Of a DNA stretch of 64,000 bases, positions 26,969 to 35,166 are shown piece by piece (the stretch's first letter is position 1; each line of letters opens with the position of its first letter). Under the pieces are notes generated by a model. That model was given only the letters and a program-made list of their open reading frames with translations, was not told the origin of the DNA and made no database searches. The position numbers and the translations under genes were made by a program. The stretch comes from JADJVL01 sp039812765 (GTDB lineage: Bacteria > Acidobacteriota > Holophagae > Holophagales > Holophagaceae), in contig JBDIBF010000003.1 in NCBI GenBank assembly GCA_039812765.1, forward strand, positions 1-64,000. Direction: 5' to 3'.

Positions 26969-26997
26969 TTCCGGGCTGCGGTCCTGGTCGCGGAACG

Positions 26998-29535
26998 CTA
27001 AATATCAATGTTCTCAGCAAGCAGCGCGTTGTTCTCGATGAAGCGCCGGCGGGGCTCCACCGCGTCGCCCATCAGGATCGTGAACATCTCGTCCGCCTCC
27101 ACGGCGTCGTCCACGCGGACCCGCAGCAGGGTGCGGCGCTCGGGGTCCATGGTGGTCTCCCAGAGCTGCTCGGGGTTCATCTCGCCCAGGCCCTTGTAGC
27201 GCTGGATGGAGAGGCCGCGCTGGCCCTCCTCCAGGACCGTGGCCAGCAGGGCCTCCGGGTCCTGGAACACCATGTCCTTGGACAAGCGCTCGCCTTCGCC
27301 GCCCTCGTCCTCGTCCCTGGCCCCCTTGGCCTCCTTCAGGCGGCGCAGCCGCAGCTCGCCGCCCTTGAAGGCGGCCAGGTCCTCGTGGAGGGCCTTCAGG
27401 CGGCGGAATTCGCCCCAGTGCCCCACCTGCTGGTCGATCCAGAGGGTGATGGGGCGGCTCAGGTGCATCCGGACCAGCTTCAGCCGGTGGGTGGCGGGCA
27501 GGGTCTCGCCCTCGATCTGCACCGCCTCGGTGGTGTCGATCTCGGTGGTGCCCAGCCCCGTCTTGGCCAGGGAGGCGGCCAGGGCGCCCAGGGCCTCGGC
27601 GCTGTCGAAGCGGCCGTCGTCCAGCAGGCCCTGGGCCAGCAGGCCGTCCACCAGGGGCCGGGCGTAGCCCCGGCGGTCCAGCTTGGCGTAGAGCTGTTGG
27701 ACTTCGCCCCACTTCTTGAGCTCCCGCACCAGGGCTGCGCCCTTGAGCTCGCCTCCCGGCTCCTTGCCCCTGGCGGGCAGGGTGAGGCTCCAGCCGTCCA
27801 GGGCCTTCTGGAAGAGGAACTCCTCCAGGGCCCGCTCGTCCTTGAGGTACTTCTCGGTCTTGCCCTTCTTGACCTTGAAGAGGGGCGGCTGGGCGATGTA
27901 GAGGTGGCCCCGTGCCACGATCTCGGGCATCTGGCGGTAGAAGAAGGTCAGCAGGAGCGTGCGGATGTGGGAGCCGTCCACGTCGGCGTCGGTCATCAGC
28001 ACCACCTTGTGGTAGCGCAGGTTCGCGATCTTGAACTCCTCGGCGCCGATGCCGGTGCCGAGCGCCTGGATGAGGGTGCGCAGCTCGTTGTGGCCCAGGA
28101 TCTTGTCGAATCGGGCCTTCTCCACGTTGAGCACCTTGCCCTTGAGGGGCAGGATGGCCTGGAAGGCGCGGTTGCGGCCCTGCTTGGCCGAGCCGCCGGC
28201 GCTGTCGCCCTCCACGAGGTAGATCTCGGAAAGGGCGGGATCCTTCTCCTGGCAGTCGGCGAGCTTGCCCGGCAGGCCGCCGCCGTCCAGGGCCCCCTTG
28301 CGCCGGGTGAGCTCCCGCGCCTTGCGGGCCGCCTCTCGGGCCCGGGCGGCTTCGATGGCCTTCTCCAGGATCGCCTTCGCCTCCCGGGGGTTCTCCTCGA
28401 AGAAGCTGGTGAGGCGGTCGTAGACGATGGTCTGGACGATGCCCTTCACCTCGCTGCTGACCAGCTTGTCCTTGGTCTGGCTGCTGAACTTCGGGTCCGG
28501 GACCTTGGCGCTGAGCACCGCGGTCAGGCCCTCGCGGACGTCCTCGCCCGAGAGCGTGACCTTGGCGGATTTGAGCAGGTTGTTGGCTTCGGCGTAGGTA
28601 TTGATCACCCGCGTCATGGCGGCCCGGAAGCCTTCCAGGTGGGCTCCGCCGTCCCGGTTGCGGATGTTGTTCGTGAAGCAGTAGAGCGTCTCCTGGTAGG
28701 AGTCGTTCCACTGCAGGCTCACCTCGACGGTCGTGTCGTTCTTGGTGTCCTCGATGTGGATGGGTGGCTTGTGGAGCACGGTCTTGTTGCGGTTCAGGTG
28801 CTCCACGAAGGCATCGATGCCCCCGGCGTTCATGAAGTCGTGGGTGTCGCCGCTGCGCTCGTCGGTGATGCGGATGTGCACGCCCTTGTTGAGGTAGCTG
28901 AGTTCGCGCAGGCGCTGGCTCAGGGTCTCGAAGCTGAAGTCCAGGACGTTGTTGAAGATCTCCGGGTCGGGCATGAAGCGCACCCGCGTGCCGCGCTTGG
29001 TGGTCTTGCCCTTGGGCGCCAAGGGCGCGTCCGCCTTGCCCTGGCTGAAGGTCATGGCGTGCTCTGTCCCGTCCTTCCAGATGGTGAGCCAGAGCTTGCT
29101 GGAGAGGGCGTTCACGCAGGAGACGCCCACGCCATGGAGACCACCCGAGACCTTGTAGGCGTTCTTGCCCTCGGTGCTGGTGTTGTCGAACTTCCCGCCC
29201 GCGTGGAGCACCGTCATGATCACTTCCGCGGCGCTTCGGCCCTCCTCCTTGTGGATGTCCACGGGGATGCCGCGGCCGTTGTCCTCCACGGAGCAGGAGC
29301 CGTCGGCGTGGAGCACCACGTCGATGCGGGAGCAGAAGCCCGCCAGGGCCTCGTCGATGGAGTTGTCCACCACCTCGTAGACCATGTGGTGGAGGCCGCT
29401 GCCGTCATCGGTGTCGCCGATGTACATCCCGGGCCGCTTGCGTACGGCCTCCAGGTCCCGGAGGACGGTGATGTTGTCGGCGGTGTAGTCGGACCTGGTT
29501 TCGGAAACGCGGGCTGCGAGGGCTTCTTCAGTCAT
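26998..29535 (-). CDS. gyrB: DNA gyrase subunit B
   Basis: An 845-residue ATPase subunit. It shows RKRPGMYIGDTDDGSGLHH with EVVDNSIDEALAG (GHKL ATPase), GLHGVGVSCVNALS, the TOPRIM EGDSAGGSAKQGR and DADVDGSHIRTLLLTF, and the C-terminal QRYKGLGEMNPEQLW. A roughly 170-residue insertion separates the two parts of the TOPRIM/tail region, as in E. coli GyrB, which accounts for the length. The start is uncertain: ATG 29535 is used, with an in-frame TTG 12 bp upstream; both have weak ribosome sites. Confidence 0.98.
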   Translation of the reverse strand: MTEEALAARVSETRSDYTADNITVLRDLEAVRKRPGMYIGDTDDGSGLHHMVYEVVDNSIDEALAGFCSRIDVVLHADGSCSVEDNGRGIPVDIHKEEGRSAAEVIMTVLHAGGKFDNTSTEGKNAYKVSGGLHGVGVSCVNALSSKLWLTIWKDGTEHAMTFSQGKADAPLAPKGKTTKRGTRVRFMPDPEIFNNVLDFSFETLSQRLRELSYLNKGVHIRITDERSGDTHDFMNAGGIDAFVEHLNRNKTVLHKPPIHIEDTKNDTTVEVSLQWNDSYQETLYCFTNNIRNRDGGAHLEGFRAAMTRVINTYAEANNLLKSAKVTLSGEDVREGLTAVLSAKVPDPKFSSQTKDKLVSSEVKGIVQTIVYDRLTSFFEENPREAKAILEKAIEAARAREAARKARELTRRKGALDGGGLPGKLADCQEKDPALSEIYLVEGDSAGGSAKQGRNRAFQAILPLKGKVLNVEKARFDKILGHNELRTLIQALGTGIGAEEFKIANLRYHKVVLMTDADVDGSHIRTLLLTFFYRQMPEIVARGHLYIAQPPLFKVKKGKTEKYLKDERALEEFLFQKALDGWSLTLPARGKEPGGELKGAALVRELKKWGEVQQLYAKLDRRGYARPLVDGLLAQGLLDDGRFDSAEALGALAASLAKTGLGTTEIDTTEAVQIEGETLPATHRLKLVRMHLSRPITLWIDQQVGHWGEFRRLKALHEDLAAFKGGELRLRRLKEAKGARDEDEGGEGERLSKDMVFQDPEALLATVLEEGQRGLSIQRYKGLGEMNPEQLWETTMDPERRTLLRVRVDDAVEADEMFTILMGDAVEPRRRFIENNALLAENIDI

Positions 29536-29604
29536 CAACACACACAACTTTCAAGCAACAGGAGGGAAGGCCTGGACGGCCGGCAAACACACTTTTTCCA
29601 CGGC

Positions 29605-30738
29605 TCAGACGGCCGCGGGACTCGCGAATCGGACGGGCATGAGGATGTAGCGGAAGGTCGCGTCCTCGAGGCTGGGGCTCATGAAGATGCCCTGGCCCAC
29701 CTCGTCCTTGAACTGGTACTCCACCTCGTCCCCGGGCAGCCTCTCCAGCAGCTCGGTGAGGTAGTCGATGTTGAAGGCCAGCTCGAAGGCGGTCTCCTCG
29801 CCCGTGAAGCTGAGGGTGCCCTGGTTCACGCCCTCGTCGGGGTGCTGGAAGACCACCTTGAGGTTGGGGAACTCGAAGAAGAGGCGGACGTTCTTGTTGT
29901 AGTCGTCCTTCTTGAGGCCGACGATGCGCAGGGTGCGCAGGAAGTCCTCGCGGTCGAGGACCACGCGCTTGGGCAGCTCGCTGGGCAGCACCTTCTCGTA
30001 GGCGGGATAGTTGCCCGTCACGAGGCGCGCGGAGAATTTGAGGCCCGGGTGTTCGACGAAGAGGGTGGTGCTGTCCCAGGCGAGGAGCACGTCGCCATCC
30101 TCGGTGGCCGACGCCGGAATGAGGTCCAGCGCTCGGCGGGGCACGATGAGACGGACATCCTCGGTGAGGCCGGTCTCCACAGGGAGCTCCACCACCGCCA
30201 GGCGGAAGCCGTCGGTCGAGACGAGGCGCAGGAACCGCCTGCTGAAGTGCAGCAGGACCGCGGAAAGGGTCGGTTTCGTAGCGTCCCGGCTGGCGGCGAG
30301 GGTCCCGAGGTGGATCGCTTTGCGCAGCAGGGAGACGGGCAGCTTCACCTTGGGCAGGGAGACGGCGGGCGTGGGCAGCTCGGGGAAGCCCTCGCCGGGC
30401 TGGAGGTTGTGCTCGGTATTGAAGCCCTTGGCCCTCAACCAGAGGCGGTTGCTGTTCTCCGGCCACTCCATGGTGAGCACGCCGTCGGGATAGGCCCGCA
30501 CCGTCTCGATGAACTTCTTCCCCGGGATGGCGACGGTGCGGTGGCCCTGGCCCTCCACGGGCAGCGTCGCCTCGAAGGCGAGCTCCATGTCCGTGGCCTT
30601 CAGGATCATCTCCTTGCCGTTCGCCTCGAGCAGGACATGCTGCAGGATCGGCAGGGTGACCCGCCGGTCGAGGGCGTGCTTGAGGATCCCCAGGCTCCGG
30701 TCAAGCCGTTCCTTGGAGACCTGAATTTGAAAATTCAT
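29605..30738 (-). CDS. dnaN: DNA polymerase III beta sliding clamp
   Basis: A 377-residue ring-forming processivity clamp with three collinear domains. It starts MNFQIQVSKERLDRSL, has VAIPGKKFIETVRAYPDG in domain 1 and SEFNIDYL-like AFNIDYLTELLE in domain 3, and ends with LMPVRFASPAAV, equivalent to the clamp C-terminal MPMR/L hydrophobic pocket. Sits between dnaA and gyrB on the same strand. A DnaA box lies 36 bp upstream of its start and may link clamp expression or initiation to DnaA. Confidence 0.97.
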   Translation of the reverse strand: MNFQIQVSKERLDRSLGILKHALDRRVTLPILQHVLLEANGKEMILKATDMELAFEATLPVEGQGHRTVAIPGKKFIETVRAYPDGVLTMEWPENSNRLWLRAKGFNTEHNLQPGEGFPELPTPAVSLPKVKLPVSLLRKAIHLGTLAASRDATKPTLSAVLLHFSRRFLRLVSTDGFRLAVVELPVETGLTEDVRLIVPRRALDLIPASATEDGDVLLAWDSTTLFVEHPGLKFSARLVTGNYPAYEKVLPSELPKRVVLDREDFLRTLRIVGLKKDDYNKNVRLFFEFPNLKVVFQHPDEGVNQGTLSFTGEETAFELAFNIDYLTELLERLPGDEVEYQFKDEVGQGIFMSPSLEDATFRYILMPVRFASPAAV

Positions 30739-30773
30739 GACTCACCTTGATGATGCTGAAGCGGGTTCATCCC

Positions 30774-30782
30774 TGTGGATAA
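30774..30782 (-). promoter_or_regulatory. Perfect DnaA box
   Basis: TGTGGATAA on the plus strand is the exact complement of the TTATCCACA consensus. It lies in the 215-bp dnaA-dnaN gap. I found no second exact box in the window's intergenic regions, so it may be an autoregulatory site, or part of an origin whose other boxes are degenerate. Confidence 0.7.
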
Positions 30783-30953
30783 CGGCCTGAATCCCTGATG
30801 GTACCGCGCTGAGGACGCCTTGGGCAGGGTGTGCAGAGGCGCCGGGAGGCGGGGCAAAACCTCTTCCGGCGCACCCCCGCCGCGGTCCTCGCCGCCACGT
30901 TGCGGAGACGTCCAAGGGTCCCACGGTGGAAACCCCGGCTAACTCTTCCCGGA

Positions 30954-32336
30954 TCACTGGATGCTGTTGAGCAGGGCGTGGACAGTCTTGTGGAATTCTG
31001 GGTCACGCCCCATGCGCTGCTTCACGCTGTCGATGGCGTTCATCACCGTGCTGTGGTGCATGTTCCCGAAGGACTTCCCGATCTCGCCGAAGGAGGCGGC
31101 GGTGAGCTCCCGGGCCAGGAACATGGCCACCTGGCGGGGCAGCAGGACGCCCTGCTGGCGCGAGCGCTTCTTCATCAGGTCCGCGTAGGACAGGCCGAAG
31201 GTCTCCGCCGCGGCCCGGTAGATGCGGTCCAGGGGGATGCTGGCCTGGGCCTCCTGGCCGCTGGACCCCTGGAAGGCGCTCTGGGCGACCTCCAGGCTCG
31301 GGGCGATGCCCAGGAAGCTCGCCTGGAAGACCACCCGCGTGAGCAGGCCTTCCAGGTCGCGCACGCTTCCCTTGGCACGGTGGGCGACGAACTGGAGCAC
31401 GTCTTCGGGCACCGGTGGCATGTCGCGGAAGGCCTCGTCCTCCAGCTTCTTCTTGAGGATCGCGAGCCGGGTCTCGAAGTCCGGGGGCTGGATGTCGGCG
31501 GTGAGCCCCCATTTGCACCGCGTGATGAGGCGCTCGTGGAGGCCCTCCAGCCGCTGGGGCGGGTTGTCGGACGTGATGACGATCTGCTTCCCGTGCTGCA
31601 GCAGGTGCTCGAGGATGTAGAAGATCTCCTCCTGGGTACGCTCCATGCTCCGCAGGGTCTGCACGTCGTCGAGGAGCAGCGCGTCGTAGGCCTGGTATTT
31701 GCGCCGCAGGGGCTCGGTGTTCCGGGCCTTGATGGCGGCGGTGAGCTCGTGGAAGAACGAATCCACCTTGAGGTAGCAGATCGCCAGCTCGGGATGCCGG
31801 GCCTGGAGGGCCTTGCCGATGCCGATCATCAGGTGTGTCTTGCCGAGCCCCGCGCCGCCGTAGATGAAGAGCGGGTTCATGTTGAAGCTGGCGTTGCGCT
31901 GCCCGTGGTTGTCCACCACCGCCTTGGCGGCGGCGAAGGCGAGCTGGGAGCCCGGCCCCACCACGAAACGGTCCAGGGTGAAGCGGTGGAAGAGGGGCGG
32001 GAAGGCGGATGGGGGCGGCTCCCGGCGGCCCCCGGCCGCGGGGCGGTCGGCCCCCGGTCGCGGCGCCTTCGGGGCGGTGCCGTCGGAGACGGTGAAGACG
32101 AGGCGCAGGCCCCCGAGCCCCGTGTGCTGGAGCGCGTCGTTGAACTCCTCGGCGAGCTGCTGCTCCACCCAGACCTTGGCGGAGAGGCTGGGCACCTGGA
32201 TCCAGAGGGTGCCCTCCTCCAGCCGCTGGGCCTCGCAGGGCTCGATCCACTCGCGGAAACTGGCCTCCGAAAGCCGCTCCGCCAGGCAGGCCCGGAGGGT
32301 CGCCCAGGACGAGGTGGCGTCGATTGCGGCGGTCAT
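30954..32336 (-). CDS. dnaA: Chromosomal replication initiator DnaA
   Basis: A 460-residue AAA+ initiator. It has an N-terminal DnaB-interacting domain (to ~82), a Pro/Arg linker (~88-113), Walker A GGAGLGKTH (160-168), Walker B LLLDDVQ with D223-D224, and a C-terminal DNA-binding domain ending in GNMHHSTVMNAIDSV. The signature helix usually reads DHTTVxxA; here it is HHSTVMNA, so the Asp that contacts the box is replaced by His. This could alter box preference. It is divergent from rpmH with 231 bp between. Confidence 0.98.
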   Translation of the reverse strand: MTAAIDATSSWATLRACLAERLSEASFREWIEPCEAQRLEEGTLWIQVPSLSAKVWVEQQLAEEFNDALQHTGLGGLRLVFTVSDGTAPKAPRPGADRPAAGGRREPPPSAFPPLFHRFTLDRFVVGPGSQLAFAAAKAVVDNHGQRNASFNMNPLFIYGGAGLGKTHLMIGIGKALQARHPELAICYLKVDSFFHELTAAIKARNTEPLRRKYQAYDALLLDDVQTLRSMERTQEEIFYILEHLLQHGKQIVITSDNPPQRLEGLHERLITRCKWGLTADIQPPDFETRLAILKKKLEDEAFRDMPPVPEDVLQFVAHRAKGSVRDLEGLLTRVVFQASFLGIAPSLEVAQSAFQGSSGQEAQASIPLDRIYRAAAETFGLSYADLMKKRSRQQGVLLPRQVAMFLARELTAASFGEIGKSFGNMHHSTVMNAIDSVKQRMGRDPEFHKTVHALLNSIQ

Positions 32337-32485
32337 GGCGGTGGCTCCGGCCGGAGGGGTGCGAACGGCGCCCAGGCGGGGTCGCGCCGGGCTTCCCAGG
32401 AGTCCCCCCGGCGCACGGGGGCCGCCGCGGGGAGGTCAGCCTAGCATCCCGGGGCGGGGCCGGCACGGTCCCGCGTTCGTTTCCC

Positions 32486-32514
32486 TTGAGACCGTTGCTA
32501 AGCCCTGGTAGATT
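32486..32514 (+). promoter_or_regulatory. Predicted sigma-70 promoter for the rpmH operon
   Basis: TTGAGA at 32486-32491, a 17-base spacer, and TAGATT at 32509-32514 fit a housekeeping promoter, 54 bp before the rpmH start. The rest of the dnaA-rpmH gap is very GC-rich, with no DnaA box and no AT-rich unwinding element visible. Confidence 0.6.
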
Positions 32515-32567
32515 CGAAGGTTCGCCCGCAGCCCCGATCCCGGGGACCGCGGCCCCCGAGGTGGACC

Positions 32568-32702
32568 ATGAAGCGCACGTTCCAGCCCAACAATCGCCGC
32601 CGCGCCAAGACCCACGGCTTCCTCAGCCGCATGAAGACCAAGAACGGCCGCCTGGTGCTCAAGCGCCGCCGCGCCAAGGGCCGTCACGTTCTGGCCCTCT
32701 GA
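32568..32702 (+). CDS. rpmH: 50S ribosomal protein L34
   Basis: A 44-residue basic ribosomal protein beginning MKRTFQPNNRRRAKTHGF and ending GRHVLAL; the MKRT(F/Y)QP start and the RRxKxHGFxxRM pattern are diagnostic. It opens the conserved rpmH-rnpA-yidC-jag-mnmE cluster. The ribosome site is weak (GAGGTGG about 10 bases upstream). Confidence 0.97.
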   Translation: MKRTFQPNNRRRAKTHGFLSRMKTKNGRLVLKRRRAKGRHVLAL

Positions 32703-32721
32703 TCGGGCCGGGGCCTTTCCC

Positions 32722-33093
32722 GTGGAGGTGGGCGGCCGCTTCCGGGCGGTGCGGCGCCAGGACCGGGCCGTGGCCGACCGACCCCCCCGCCCCCTCAGCG
32801 AAGCGGGTTCCGGGCTCGACATCAGGATCTGGGCCAACTTCCAGGCGGAACAGCCGCTGCTGCTCGCCACGACGCCGCGCAAGTGCGGCAGCGCCGTGGA
32901 ACGCAATGCCTTCCGCCGACGGGCCCGGATGGCGCTGTTGGCGGTGCTCCGGGACGGCGGAACCCCCTGGAGCCCCCCGCGCGGCTACCCCCTCGTTTGG
33001 CTCCGCCCCGCGAAAGGAATCCGCGTGCGCGACATCCCCTACGCCGACCTGGAAGGCCAGCTGAGGCTGGCCTTTTCCCGTTTCCGGGCCTGA
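32722..33093 (+). CDS. rnpA: Ribonuclease P protein component
   Basis: A 123-residue basic protein subunit of RNase P, which matures tRNA 5' ends with the catalytic RNA. The RNP signature appears as AVERNAFRRRARMALL, matching the RNxxKRxxRE element with Arg for Lys. Otherwise the family is weakly conserved. It lies 19 bp after rpmH and 4 bp before yidC. The GTG start at 32722 is adopted; a GTG two codons later is equally possible. The N-terminal portion lacks the usual FxxVxxxG clearly, and is replaced by RFRAVRRQDRAV. Confidence 0.85.
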   Translation: MEVGGRFRAVRRQDRAVADRPPRPLSEAGSGLDIRIWANFQAEQPLLLATTPRKCGSAVERNAFRRRARMALLAVLRDGGTPWSPPRGYPLVWLRPAKGIRVRDIPYADLEGQLRLAFSRFRA

Positions 33094-33097
33094 ACCG

Positions 33098-34687
33098 ATG
33101 AACAATCGAAACCTCCTCGTCTTCGTCGTCGCCAGCGCCGGGCTCCTGGCGGGCTACTCGTTCCTGGTGAACCGGTTCTATCCCCCCCGGCCGGTGCCGC
33201 AGGCCTCGGCCTCCGCCCCGCAGCCCGGCCCGAAACCGGTGGCGCCGGCCGCCGCGACCGTCACGGCGCCCAGCCCGGCGCCGCCCCCCGTCCAGGCGCC
33301 CGCCTCGGCCCCGACGGCAGCCCAGCCCGTGGTGCTCGAGAACGCGGAGCTCCGCCTCGTACTGCGTGCCCAGGATGGCGCCATCCTCCAGGCCACCTGG
33401 GCCGCGGACGGCACGCGCTTCCTCAACGAGGTGGTCCGGGACGAGAAGTCCCACGAGGAGGCCGCGCGCGAATTCCCGGGTGTCGGTGGCGCCCCTGGCC
33501 TCCGCTTTGACCAGGCGGAGCGCGTCGACCAGGACGGCCGGCCCGGCGTCCGCTTCCGCAACGCCGCCGGCGACCTGCTGGAATACCGCCTCGAGGGCCA
33601 CATCCTCCAGGTCGCCCTGGCCTCCACCGCGCCCGGCGCGGCTCTCGGCCTCCTGCCTCTGCCCGCGGACGAGAAGGAGGTGAACCACATGGGGCGCGTT
33701 TTCACCCTCGACGACCGGTCCATCCGCGCCGTGGCGTGGATCGAGATGCTCAAGGACCCCTTCTTCAGCTTCCTGGGCGCCAAGCGCAAGGAGCTGCCCC
33801 CCGCCAACGTGAAGGTGGGCATGGACGCCGGCCTGGAGAAGGCCGGAACCAGCCAGCGGACCCACTATTTCGCGGTCCTCTGGGACCTGCCCCGCCCTGC
33901 CGCACGCGACGCCCGGGGCTACTCCCTCCTCGCAGAGCAAGGCAAGGCCTCGGCCCGCCTCTACCTAGGCCCCAAGCAGCCCGAGTTCCTGGCGGCCTTC
34001 GGGCCCGCCTTCACCCAGGTCCAGGACTTCGGGTTCTTCGGATCCGTCGCCAAGTTCTTGTTCTGGGTACTCCGCGCCATCCACCGCGCGGTGGGCAACT
34101 GGGGCTGGGCCATCCTGCTCTTCACCGTGATCCTCCGCTTCGCCCTCTGGCCCCTGAACACGAAGATGGTGGTGAGCCAGCTCCGGATGAAGGATCTGGA
34201 ACCGCACCAGAAGGCCATCCAGGCCAAGTACGAGAAGTTCGGCAACGACATGGCCAAGAAGGCCGAGATGCAGAAGGAGCTGATGGCCTTCTACAAGCAG
34301 AACGGCCACAACCCCATGGGCGGCTGCCTCCCGATGCTGCTGCAGATGCCGGTCTTCCTGGCGCTTTGGTCCATGCTCACCAACGTCTTCGAGCTGCGCC
34401 ACGCGCCCTTCGCCTTCTGGATCCACGACCTGAGCGCCAAGGACCCCTTTTACGTCCTGCCGGTGCTCCTGGGGGTCAGCATGGTGGCCCAGAGCGCCCT
34501 GGCGCCGCCCATGGGCGACCCCCAGCAGCGGAAGATGATGATGGTCCTCATGCCGGTGATGATGGTCTTCTTCTTCGCCCAGAGCCCGGCCGGCCTCGGC
34601 CTCTACTACCTGATGTTCAACCTCATCGGCCTCCTCCAGACCTGGTGGGTCCGCCGCTCCTACAAGCCCCTTCCCGTGGTGATGTGA
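33098..34687 (+). CDS. yidC: Membrane protein insertase YidC
   Basis: A 529-residue Gram-negative-type insertase. It has an N-terminal membrane anchor (about 5-25), a Pro/Ala-rich linker (~30-75), the large periplasmic P1 beta domain (~78-310), then the core hydrophobic groove with ILRFALWPLNTK (the conserved Arg), SQLRMKDLEP, a helical hairpin loop (AKYEKFGNDMAKKAEMQKEL) and NPMGGCLPMLLQMPVF, followed by the last helices. The P1 domain indicates a diderm cell envelope. The product inserts inner-membrane proteins with or without SecYEG. Confidence 0.97.
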   Translation: MNNRNLLVFVVASAGLLAGYSFLVNRFYPPRPVPQASASAPQPGPKPVAPAAATVTAPSPAPPPVQAPASAPTAAQPVVLENAELRLVLRAQDGAILQATWAADGTRFLNEVVRDEKSHEEAAREFPGVGGAPGLRFDQAERVDQDGRPGVRFRNAAGDLLEYRLEGHILQVALASTAPGAALGLLPLPADEKEVNHMGRVFTLDDRSIRAVAWIEMLKDPFFSFLGAKRKELPPANVKVGMDAGLEKAGTSQRTHYFAVLWDLPRPAARDARGYSLLAEQGKASARLYLGPKQPEFLAAFGPAFTQVQDFGFFGSVAKFLFWVLRAIHRAVGNWGWAILLFTVILRFALWPLNTKMVVSQLRMKDLEPHQKAIQAKYEKFGNDMAKKAEMQKELMAFYKQNGHNPMGGCLPMLLQMPVFLALWSMLTNVFELRHAPFAFWIHDLSAKDPFYVLPVLLGVSMVAQSALAPPMGDPQQRKMMMVLMPVMMVFFFAQSPAGLGLYYLMFNLIGLLQTWWVRRSYKPLPVVM

Positions 34688-34688
34688 C

Positions 34689-35156
34689 ATGGCCCGACGC
34701 GCCGTCCCCCTCGACCAGATCCCCGCCCTCGCCCAGGCCTGGTGCGCCAAGCTCGGGCTCCAGGTGGAGACCCGCTTCGAAGCCTCCGGCGACGAGGAGC
34801 TCTTCCCCCACCGCATGGTCGTGGACGGTCCGGACGCCTCCTGGCTGGCCGCGAACAAGGGCCAGGCCCTGGACGCCCTCCAGTACCTCCTCCACGAGGC
34901 CCAGGGGGAGCGGGACGAGAACCGGGTGGTCTACCTGGACGCCAGCGGCGCCCGGCTGTTCCGCCTGAAGGAGCTGAAGGCCATGGCGGGTTTGGCCGCC
35001 CAGACCGCCCGGGAGCGGGGCAGCTACACCTTCGGCCCCATGAGCCCCCGGGAGCGGCGCTGGATCCACCTCCTCATCGCCCGGGAGGCGGGCCTGGCAT
35101 CGGAAAGCGAGGGCACCGGCCACTTCAAGGCGGTGAAGGTCAGCCGACAGGCCTGA
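34689..35156 (+). CDS. KH-R3H RNA-binding protein (KhpB/Jag-like)
   Basis: A 155-residue RNA-binding protein. A KH-like central region (NKGQALDALQYLLHEA...ENRVVYLDA) is followed by the R3H domain SPRERRWIHLLIAREAGL...GTGHFKAVKV. The N-terminal Jag_N domain of Firmicute KhpB is absent, so it is a short form. It begins one base after the yidC stop, the usual place for jag. In other bacteria it affects cell-envelope gene expression with KhpA; that role here is inferred from position. Confidence 0.88.
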   Translation: MARRAVPLDQIPALAQAWCAKLGLQVETRFEASGDEELFPHRMVVDGPDASWLAANKGQALDALQYLLHEAQGERDENRVVYLDASGARLFRLKELKAMAGLAAQTARERGSYTFGPMSPRERRWIHLLIAREAGLASESEGTGHFKAVKVSRQA

Positions 35157-35166
35157 GGTCGCCGCC

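Noticed and set aside
29594..29602. TTTTCCACG as a second DnaA box
   Set aside because: Two mismatches to TTATCCACA; too degenerate to claim without further boxes.
27385..30750. 1121-codon plus-strand open frame across gyrB and dnaN
   Set aside because: Runs antisense to two unmistakable genes and across their gap; no ribosome site or recognisable domain.
32337..32567. oriC between dnaA and rpmH
   Set aside because: This is a common origin position, but the gap shows no DnaA box and no AT-rich element, so I only annotate the rpmH promoter there.
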